Source: Nitrosospira sp. (GTDB taxonomy: Bacteria; Pseudomonadota; Gammaproteobacteria; Burkholderiales; Nitrosomonadaceae). From it: 7,921 nucleotides of DNA. Positions 1 through 6,812 of the stretch are shown here, one piece after another. Where the stretch lies: NCBI GenBank assembly GCA_030453055.1, contig JAKDLC010000085.1:1-7921 (forward strand), given 5' to 3'. Position numbers and translations under genes: made by a program. Every line of letters begins with the position of its first letter. Positions within the stretch are counted from its first letter, which is position 1. The notes below the pieces were generated by a model. It was given only the letters and a program-made list of their open reading frames with translations. It was not told the origin of the DNA and ran no database searches.

Positions 1-1
1 C

Positions 2-1126
<1,125 letters not shown>

Positions 1127-1189
1127 GAATAATCCTAAATCCGGATATGACGTCATCAAATGCTTCAATTGAGGTTGGAATCGAAGGTG
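1127..1189. other. Convergent intergenic junction, obgE / siderophore locus
   Basis: This 63-bp gap separates the + strand obgE from the - strand PepSY gene. I see no GC-rich hairpin followed by a T-run on either strand, so no intrinsic terminator is called. The only symmetric element is the 10-bp perfect palindrome ATGACGTCAT at 1147-1156, which is too short to interpret. No integrase, direct repeat or tRNA end marks the edge of the siderophore region here. Confidence 0.5.
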
Positions 1190-2449
1190 CTAAGCGCTAT
1201 ACATTTCTTGATTGGTCTTTGCAAGCACCCTCTTTCGCACCCAGCGTTTTTTCTGCCAGATAATCACTCCCGTAACGGAGAGCATCGCCACTACCAGCCC
1301 CATTGCGGAAATGAAAATGCGGCCGGGCAGACCGAGGATGCGGCCGGAATGCAAGGGGAACTGGGCTTGCATGAAGATATCTCCCGCACTGCCGGTGCCG
1401 GGTATAGTGGCCCCGACAGGCGATCCATCCTTACCGTCGAAAAACAGGGAGGGATTGCCGAGCCCCACATCGCCGTGCTCGTGCCCCGGTTCAAAGAAAG
1501 TCACGCCATAAATACCGAACTCGGGTACGTAAAATATTGCGCCCGGCGGTACGCTCCAACCACGCTTTTCAGCCTCCGCGGTGGCGAGTTGGAGGATCGT
1601 ACGCCGGTCAACCGACGGTTCAATCGGTTGATCAGGTGGATTGGGTGTGCCCGTGAAAGGACTCGGGGTCAGCGTCGAGAATAGCGATACCAGCGGCCTC
1701 GTCACCTCCTGATTGAGGTTCATCGATACCGCGGTAACCGCAAGGATCAGCAAGAATCCCCACACCCATACCCCACCGGAACGATGCAAATCGAAGTTGA
1801 GCTTGGAATTACCCTGCCGCCGGCGGAAAGTGAACGACTTACGCCATGCGCTCGCCTTGGGAAATGAAATCCACAATGCGATGAAGCAGTCGAGCGCCCA
1901 GACGATGGCAAGGATACCCATGAACAGAATGCCAAACTCGATACCGAACCCATCGGGAATGTGCATGCTGAAATGCAATTTGTACAGGAAAGGAAGCAAG
2001 TTTTCACGGCTGAGCGATATTTCTCCCCACATCCGTTTTCCCCTGACTTCTCCGGTCACGGGATCGAGCGCAATCTGGTTGAAGTCCAACTCAAGAGCCT
2101 TACCCGTACCGGGATCCAGGCGCGAACCCACGCCCAGGCCAAGGTTATGACCCGGCTCCACCGCCAGCGGAACCGAGGTTACCAGCAATCGGGAGTCGGC
2201 CGCTTCCAGTTGATCGGCAAGCACTAAGGGGGATTGGGGAGCGCCCTCCCCTTGCGCTTTGAATAACTTCGGGTTGAGCCACTCGTCCAGTTCGTGGTCC
2301 CACGAAATGATGGCGCCGGTAAGCCCGGAAATGAACAGGAACACGGCCAGAAAAAGACCGGCCCAACGGTGCATCAGCACAAAAAAACCGCGCCCGATCG
2401 ATAGCCTGGCGGCGCGCCGTTTTTCGAATTGTTCCATTACGTCGGACAT
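1190..2449 (-). CDS. PepSY-associated TM protein, putative ferrisiderophore reductase (PiuB/FoxB-like)
   Basis: Inner-membrane protein of the PepSY-TM family (PiuB/FoxB-like). FoxB-type members carry heme and reduce ferric siderophores to release iron (family knowledge; reductase activity here is inferred). The 419-aa protein has four predicted helices at about 21-49, 168-195, 225-245 and 377-398. Two large, presumably periplasmic loops lie at about 50-165 and 248-375. Candidate heme-ligand histidines are H27 (MHRWAG), H159 and H163 (KLHFSMH), H222 (DLHR) and H367 (LHSGR), each next to or in a helix. The C-terminus ends in a basic WQKKRWVRKR patch, expected in the cytoplasm. The start at 2449 was chosen because it falls just after the stop of the ABC transporter gene, with AAAGGAAG 13 bases upstream, a somewhat long spacing. 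An ATG four codons later is possible. A longer reading to 2548 would overlap the ABC gene and adds basic residues unlike the family. It is co-transcribed with the exporter. Confidence 0.88.
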   Translation of the reverse strand: MSDVMEQFEKRRAARLSIGRGFFVLMHRWAGLFLAVFLFISGLTGAIISWDHELDEWLNPKLFKAQGEGAPQSPLVLADQLEAADSRLLVTSVPLAVEPGHNLGLGVGSRLDPGTGKALELDFNQIALDPVTGEVRGKRMWGEISLSRENLLPFLYKLHFSMHIPDGFGIEFGILFMGILAIVWALDCFIALWISFPKASAWRKSFTFRRRQGNSKLNFDLHRSGGVWVWGFLLILAVTAVSMNLNQEVTRPLVSLFSTLTPSPFTGTPNPPDQPIEPSVDRRTILQLATAEAEKRGWSVPPGAIFYVPEFGIYGVTFFEPGHEHGDVGLGNPSLFFDGKDGSPVGATIPGTGSAGDIFMQAQFPLHSGRILGLPGRIFISAMGLVVAMLSVTGVIIWQKKRWVRKRVLAKTNQEMYSA

Positions 2450-2469
2450 CGCAGGTGCAATGCTTCCTT

Positions 2470-4173
2470 TCAAGCGCCGGCGATGGCCGCGCTGTCTTTC
2501 ATCGACGCGCCATCGTTCAGCGGAGCCCGGCTGTTGAAAGTCAGACACCCGCTCTCCAGGCGTACAAGTTGATCGGCAAGGTGAAAGTATCGATCATCGT
2601 GCGATATTACCAGTACGGCCTTGCCCATGGCGCGTAATTCGGGAAGCACCTCCCGATAAAATACTTCCTTGAATACCGGATCCTGATCTGCGGCCCATTC
2701 GTCGAATACGAAAAACGGCCGATTCTCCAGATAGGCTACCACTAAAGCCAGCCGCTTGCGCTGCCCTTGCGATAACGCGAGGGTAGTGAACGCCCCGTTC
2801 TGCACTTTGACCTTGTTTTGCAAATGCAGTTTGGCCAGGAGTCGATTGCCTTCATTATCCAGATCGGCGCCACCCGTTTCGAGCAGGCGGTCGAAAAGAT
2901 GAAAATCGGAAAAAATTGTAGAGAACAACTGCCTATAGTGATCGCGATTCGTTTCATCCACCGCTTTGCCATTGAAGATTATCCGCCCCTCCTCCGGCGG
3001 GTAGAGCCCGACCAGCAATTTAGCCAACGTAGTCTTGCCGCTGCCGTTGCCGCCCACCAGAAAGGTGATCTGTCCTGGGCGAAACTCCAGATGAATCGGG
3101 CCCAGGGTAAACAACTCGTCGCTTTGTTCGTGATAATAACGGTGCAACACCCCTTGCAGTGTAATGGATTGCAACTTGGGCGGGCCAAGCGCATCCGTCT
3201 GTATTTCCGAAGCAACCATTGTTCGCGTAATCTCGCTGATTCGATCGGCGGACACCTGCGCCAGGTTGGCTCGCGGGATATTCAGCAAGAGCGCCTCGAG
3301 TGGTCCCACCATGTAAACAAACACGAGTGCGAAGCCAGTCATGATCAATGCCCGGTCGGGCACGTCACCTACCAGTACGAACAGCATCAGGCCGATAAAG
3401 GCATAGATCAGGAAATTACCCCAACTTGCCGAGCCGATGAACAGCGACATCCCGTAGGTTCGCTCATGACGGACGATCTCGATCGATTTTCCTAACACGT
3501 CATCAGAAAATGCGGCCCGTTTATCACGATTCAGACGCAGTTCCTTTGCTCCATCGGTGAGGGAACGAAAGTAGCCAAACAACCTGTCCTGCTCTTGCGC
3601 TGCAATATCCAGATGCCGTATGGCGCGCAAATGCGCAAGATGGTAGCCCAGCGAACCCAACCCGATCACAATGACCGCGAGCAGGAATACCTGCCAGGAA
3701 AGCAGCGCCATATAAACCAGGCAACCGGCGACGATGACCGCATTGGTCAGGATCAGGGGAAAGCTTACGAAAAATTCGGCAACATGCGTGCAATGCTCGG
3801 ATAGCGCGGATTGCACGCGTGCGGCGCCGATCAACTCAAGATGCCGATAGTCGGAAGCGATCACGCGCTTCGTAATAAAGCGGCGTAATTCAGCATGGGC
3901 GCGGTGCCCCAGACGCTCGAACAGAATATTCGCGACCATGTGGCTGAGCATTGCCGCAACGGCGGTTCCCGCAAAGATAAGCGCCATTTCTCCGCGATCC
4001 GGCGCCTCCGCCGTAAGCGCGGAACTGATCTGCGCCAGCAGGAATACGCTGCAAACACCGTGTACCACGCTTGCCAACGAGGCAGCCGCTAGCAACCCCT
4101 TTGATTGACTGATGAGATACCTGAGCACGGCGGGCGTAATTGAGGTGATATGAAGGTGACGAATGATCGCCAT
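2470..4173 (-). CDS. Cyclic-peptide / siderophore ABC exporter (PvdE/SyrD family), fused TMD-NBD
   Basis: ATP-driven inner-membrane exporter of the cyclic peptide transporter family (SyrD, PvdE, YojI). PvdE moves a pyoverdine precursor to the periplasm, so a peptide siderophore or its precursor is the likely cargo. Residues 1-310 hold a six-helix membrane domain, with hydrophobic runs near 25-50, 63-85, 135-180 and 245-298. Residues 335-545 are the ATPase: Walker A GGNGSGKT 374-381, a FSDFHLF segment at 421-427 where the Q-loop falls, signature LSQGQ 467-471, Walker B FFVFDE 487-492 and switch His525. The DEWAADQDP motif at 491-499 is typical of this family. At 567 aa it has the usual full length and every catalytic motif. 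The ATG at 4173 gives the full membrane domain but lacks a good Shine-Dalgarno sequence. The stop lies 20 bp before the PepSY start, indicating one operon. Peptide substrates imply an NRPS gene outside the window. Confidence 0.93.
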   Translation of the reverse strand: MAIIRHLHITSITPAVLRYLISQSKGLLAAASLASVVHGVCSVFLLAQISSALTAEAPDRGEMALIFAGTAVAAMLSHMVANILFERLGHRAHAELRRFITKRVIASDYRHLELIGAARVQSALSEHCTHVAEFFVSFPLILTNAVIVAGCLVYMALLSWQVFLLAVIVIGLGSLGYHLAHLRAIRHLDIAAQEQDRLFGYFRSLTDGAKELRLNRDKRAAFSDDVLGKSIEIVRHERTYGMSLFIGSASWGNFLIYAFIGLMLFVLVGDVPDRALIMTGFALVFVYMVGPLEALLLNIPRANLAQVSADRISEITRTMVASEIQTDALGPPKLQSITLQGVLHRYYHEQSDELFTLGPIHLEFRPGQITFLVGGNGSGKTTLAKLLVGLYPPEEGRIIFNGKAVDETNRDHYRQLFSTIFSDFHLFDRLLETGGADLDNEGNRLLAKLHLQNKVKVQNGAFTTLALSQGQRKRLALVVAYLENRPFFVFDEWAADQDPVFKEVFYREVLPELRAMGKAVLVISHDDRYFHLADQLVRLESGCLTFNSRAPLNDGASMKDSAAIAGA

Positions 4174-4255
4174 GAATATTTACCATGGGGAGCATGCCAT
4201 CGGGACGGCTCATTCCGCGAAACGTGCTGATTTCACGTGTTTTCAGAAAAATCAT

Positions 4256-4280
4256 TGAATAATAATGTTTCTCATTCGTC
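4256..4280 (+). promoter_or_regulatory. Possible iron-starvation ECF sigma promoter (PvdS/OrbS-like)
   Basis: TGAAT at 4256-4260, a 16-base spacer and CGTC at 4277-4280 resemble the TAAAT-N16/17-CGT promoters read by PvdS and the TAAA/CGTC elements read by OrbS, with one mismatch in the -35 element. The Fur-box match fills the spacer. Such short elements arise by chance, so this is a weak call. Confidence 0.25.
4261..4279. promoter_or_regulatory. Putative Fur box
   Basis: AATAATGTTTCTCATTCGT matches the 19-bp Fur consensus GATAATGATAATCATTATC at 12 of 19 positions by hand alignment. Read on the minus strand, it contains AATGAGAAACATTATT, close to the usual AATGAGAATNATT core. It lies 58 bp before the acyltransferase start and 88 bp before the exporter start, so one Fur dimer site could repress both divergent units when iron is sufficient. 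Binding is inferred. Confidence 0.6.
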
Positions 4281-4323
4281 TTTCTACACTAAAGGGAATA
4301 TTCGCCTCTAACAAAGTTCTTTC

Positions 4324-4328
4324 GGGGA
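4324..4328 (+). promoter_or_regulatory. Ribosome binding site deciding the acyltransferase start
   Basis: GGGGA lies eight bases before the ATG at 4337. It favours that start over the in-frame ATG at 4265, which sits inside the Fur-box match and has no upstream purine-rich site. Confidence 0.55.
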
Positions 4329-4336
4329 ATCCATCG

Positions 4337-5428
4337 ATGGGCATACATGAGCAAACCCAGGAGCTATCTGCTCGTGCGGCGCCATTGATGTCCCGACCTG
4401 ATGGAACCCCCTATGCTGCGACGTATGACGGCGATACGCTGCTGTTGCAGGCCGCCGATGCAGAGGAAAGCCCCTCCAGGTGGAGGTTGACCCGGCAATC
4501 GGGCCAATTGAAGCTGGAATGGACGGATACGCACTCCGGTATGCCGGACACGGCCGAATTGCTGGCGGCGCTCGAAGCCTCCTTTACCAGTTGTCCCGAT
4601 CAACATCGGCTAAACCTCCTGGCGCCGGTTGGACAAGCCGACGAATTACTCCGGTCCGGGGTTCTGCTCAGAGGCGAGAACGATCAGCTCGTCGCCTGCA
4701 CCGAGCTTTTCTGGCAGCAGCCCAGAATCTGGCTGGCTTCCCCTCAGCCCTATGCGTTTCCTTCATTCTATGTTTTCAGTCAGGGTCGCCGTCACCCGTT
4801 GCGGCCGCCCAAACCGGCCGGCATCGTCTATCAGCGGCACATTCCCTGGCTCGACCGTACCCTGTCGTTCCAGGCCGTGAATATCGAATACGATCTGGAA
4901 CGCTTCAGCCGCTGGATGAACGATCCAATCGTAGCGCAGACGTGGCGGGAAAAAGGTAATCTCCTCAAACACCGCACCTATCTCGAAGGCATCGCAGCCG
5001 ATCCGCACGTCATCGGTCTCATCGGCTGTCTTGACGACGAAGCGTTTGGCTATTTTGAGGTGTATTGGGCGAAGGAAGACCGTATTGCCCCATTCTATGA
5101 CGCAGACGATTTCGACCGCGGCTGGCACGTCCTGATCGGAGAACCACACTTCCGTGGCAAGCCCTTCGTTACCGCGTGGCTGCCGTCCATCTCCCATTAC
5201 CTGTTTCTCGACGATTGCAGAACCCGACGCATTGTCATCGAACCCCGTTCGGATAATTACAAAATGATTCGCAATCTGACGAAATGCGGCTATGCGAATC
5301 TCAAGGAGTTCGATTTCCCTCACAAACGCGCCATGCTGGGCATGCTGTTGCGGGAACGCTTTTTTGCAGAACGGCTATGGGTTCCGCGCGACGCGGCGGC
5401 AACGTCACTTTCCGCAACCCCGTTCTGA
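4337..5428 (+). CDS. GNAT-family N-hydroxyornithine/hydroxylysine acyltransferase (IucB/Acetyltransf_8 type)
   Basis: Acyl-CoA-dependent transferase of the siderophore GNAT family (IucB-like), which acylates the hydroxylamine of N-hydroxyornithine or N-hydroxylysine to give the iron-binding hydroxamate. Acting beside a PvdA-type hydroxylase, its substrate is probably N5-hydroxyornithine; the acyl group cannot be read from sequence. The conserved domain covers about residues 178-340: FSRWMNDPIVAQTW, GLIGCLDDEAFGYFEVYWAKE, GWHVLIGEPHFRGKPF and RRIVIEPRSDNYKMIRNL. The GWH...RGKPF segment is the family hallmark and holds the presumed catalytic His263. Residues 1-175 form a less conserved N-terminal part; at 363 aa the protein is longer than IucB (about 315 aa). 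The start at 4337 is supported by GGGGA eight bases upstream. The stop TGA is followed after 10 bp by the monooxygenase ATG, indicating an operon. Expression is probably iron-regulated through the upstream Fur-box match. Confidence 0.85.
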   Translation: MGIHEQTQELSARAAPLMSRPDGTPYAATYDGDTLLLQAADAEESPSRWRLTRQSGQLKLEWTDTHSGMPDTAELLAALEASFTSCPDQHRLNLLAPVGQADELLRSGVLLRGENDQLVACTELFWQQPRIWLASPQPYAFPSFYVFSQGRRHPLRPPKPAGIVYQRHIPWLDRTLSFQAVNIEYDLERFSRWMNDPIVAQTWREKGNLLKHRTYLEGIAADPHVIGLIGCLDDEAFGYFEVYWAKEDRIAPFYDADDFDRGWHVLIGEPHFRGKPFVTAWLPSISHYLFLDDCRTRRIVIEPRSDNYKMIRNLTKCGYANLKEFDFPHKRAMLGMLLRERFFAERLWVPRDAAATSLSATPF

Positions 5429-5430
5429 GG
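5426..5430 (+). promoter_or_regulatory. Ribosome binding site of the monooxygenase, overlapping the previous stop
   Basis: TGAGG merges the acyltransferase stop codon (5426-5428) with a GAGG core eight bases before the ATG at 5439. This fits translational coupling of the two genes and supports the short start over the upstream in-frame ATG at 5292. Confidence 0.6.
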
Positions 5431-5438
5431 CTATCGAC

Positions 5439-6742
5439 ATGCAAATCCACGACGTGATCGGCATCGGCTTCGGCCCCTCCAATATCGCGCTTGCCATCAC
5501 CCTGGAAGAAAAAAAGCAGGATGGGTGCAACGTGGATGCATTCTTTATCGAGAAACAACCAGGCTTCGCCTGGCATGCCAACATGTTGCTGGACAACGCG
5601 CATATGCAGATTTCCTTCCTGAAGGATCTGGCGACGATGCGCAATCCGTCCAGCCATTTCACGTTCATCAACTATCTGCATCAGAAGCAGCGGTTGCAGG
5701 ACTTCATCAATCTGAAAACCTTTTTTCCCAGCCGCCACGAGTTCAACGATTACCTGGCGTGGGCCGCGTCACATTTCGACCATCGCTGCGCCTACGGCGA
5801 AGAAGTGCTCGAAGTGCTGCCGGAGAAGCGTAATGACGAGGTCACGCTGCTTCGCGTCCGTTCGCGCGATTGCAACGGGATCATTCATGAACGGTTCACC
5901 CGCAACCTTGTTGTCAGTACCGGCGGTGCACCCAGCATTCCAGAATGTTTTCAGCCACTTAATGATGATTTCCGCATATTTCACTCGAACAGCTATCTTC
6001 GGGAGATCGCGCGGCACGAGCATGCAAAAAAAATAGCCGTGGTGGGTGCGGGTCAAAGCGCGGCGGAAGTGTTCATGGATCTGAACAACCGCCCTGGCGC
6101 CCCGCATGTCGACCTCATCATGCGCGCCCGTGCAATCAAGCCGTCGGATGACAGCCCCTTCGTCAACGAAATTTTCAATGCCGATGTCACCGACTTCGTT
6201 TCAGCCGCTCCGATCAGGATCGCGCCGCACTCCTCGACGAGTTCTGGCACACCAATTATGCGGCGCCCGATCTCGTTCTGATCGAACAGATATTCAACGT
6301 GTTTTATCAGCAGAAAGTCATCGGCGCGACGCGCCACCGCTTTTTGCGCCGTCATGAGGTCGTCAGCGCCCAGGCTTTACCGGAAGGCATCCAACTGGTT
6401 CTGCGGGATCTCAATGAATGCCGGGAGCATATTGCGACTTATGACGCTGTCGTGCTTGCGACGGGCTACAGCCGGGACTATCACAAATCGCTGCTGAGTC
6501 CGCTTTCGCCTTATTTGGGCAACTTCACGGTCGACCGTCTCTACCGTTTGCAGAGTACCCCGGACTTCCGTCCGGCCGTCTTCCTTCAAGGCGCCTGCGA
6601 ATCAAGCCACGGCTTGAGCGATACCCTGCTTTCGATCACCGCCATTCGCACCGACGAGATAGGGCGAGCATTGCTGAATGCGATCGAGCAACCCGTCGCC
6701 AAACAAACGGGTAAGCCGATACGCGCCATTGCCAGCGGTTGA
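5439..6742 (+). pseudogene. pvdA: L-ornithine N5-monooxygenase (PvdA/SidA/IucD family), frameshifted
   Basis: FAD- and NADPH-dependent cytoplasmic hydroxylase that converts L-ornithine to N5-hydroxyornithine, the first step to a hydroxamate siderophore. Read across the frameshift it would be 434 aa, normal for the family. The first part (residues 1-254, 5439-6200) has the FAD motif GIGFGPSN 8-15, the ISFLKDLATMRNP block 58-70, the NADPH motif VVGAGQSAAE 201-210 and the substrate-pocket stretch DDSPFVNEIFN 237-247. Without correction this frame ends at 6281 after 26 foreign residues, giving 280 aa. The second part (6200-6742) resumes with FSRSDQDRAALL, then HTNYAAPD, IFNVFYQQKV, the ATGY motif and SHGLSDTLLS near the end. 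That last motif resembles PvdA more than the lysine enzyme IucD. The start at 5439 has GAGG eight bases upstream. The truncated product lacks the C-terminal FAD/substrate part and should be inactive. A one-base sequencing error would explain it equally well. Confidence 0.85.
6198..6202 (+). other. Frameshift site in the ornithine monooxygenase gene
   Basis: The frame changes at GTTTC (6198-6202). One additional T in the T-run at 6199-6201 would give codons for D-F-V-F-S-R, matching the family pattern (D/L)(F/I)(V/Y)(F/Y)SR seen in PvdA-type enzymes, and restores one continuous frame to 6742. Codons on both sides are clean family sequence, so the lesion can be placed within a few bases. Confidence 0.8.
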
Positions 6743-6812
6743 TTTTTTATTTCTTTGATTCAATGAAACATCCATTCCACCCCGATTTTTTTAACGACGA
6801 GTAACCATAACT
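6743..6812. other. Short intergenic region between monooxygenase and receptor
   Basis: This 70-bp AT-rich gap holds a 19-bp imperfect palindrome at 6750-6768 and a run of seven T at 6785-6791 or close to it. No clear sigma-70 promoter or GC-rich terminator hairpin is visible. The receptor gene may be read through from the upstream operon or have its own regulated promoter here. Confidence 0.5.
6750..6768. repeat. 19-bp imperfect inverted repeat, possible operator
   Basis: TTTCTTTGATTCAATGAAA is symmetric about 6759 with eight of nine base pairs matching (mismatch T6754/T6764). It begins eight bases after the monooxygenase stop and ends 44 bases before the receptor start. It does not match the Fur consensus. 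It is too AT-rich, with too small a loop, to be a normal terminator. Confidence 0.5.

Larger units (their letters stand above)
4174..4336. promoter_or_regulatory. Divergent control region between exporter operon and biosynthesis operon
   Basis: This 163-bp region separates the minus-strand exporter gene from the plus-strand acyltransferase gene and must hold promoters for both. It is more AT-rich than its neighbours around 4240-4275. It contains a Fur-box match at 4261-4279, a spaced inverted repeat ACGTG-N7-CACGT at 4222-4238, and two loose matches to iron-starvation sigma promoters (one per strand). I found no convincing sigma-70 -35/-10 pair in either direction; TACACT at 4285-4290 is the best -10-like hexamer on the + strand, without a partner -35. 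Confidence 0.7.

Noticed and set aside
1147..1156. Perfect palindrome ATGACGTCAT as an operator or terminator
   Set aside because: Ten bases with no loop and no T-run; a match of this size is expected by chance.
1160..1684. 174-codon open frame on the + strand
   Set aside because: It lies antisense within the PepSY gene, which has clear helices and family motifs; the + frame has no recognisable domain.
2818..3495. 225-codon open frame on the + strand
   Set aside because: It is antisense to the ABC exporter, whose membrane and ATPase motifs are continuous; no family resemblance in the + frame.
4265..4336. Longer acyltransferase start at 4265
   Set aside because: The ATG lies within the Fur-box match and lacks a ribosome binding site; the ATG at 4337 has GGGGA at good spacing.
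4763..5323. 186-codon open frame on the - strand
   Set aside because: It is antisense to the conserved GNAT domain and has no recognisable motif.
5292..5438. Upstream in-frame start for the monooxygenase at 5292
   Set aside because: It would overlap the acyltransferase gene and adds 49 unrelated residues before the family N-terminus at 5439, which has its own ribosome binding site.
6197..6203. Programmed -1 ribosomal frameshift in the monooxygenase gene
   Set aside because: The local codons TTC GTT TCA do not form an X-XXY-YYZ slippery heptamer and no downstream stem-loop is evident; a lost T is simpler.
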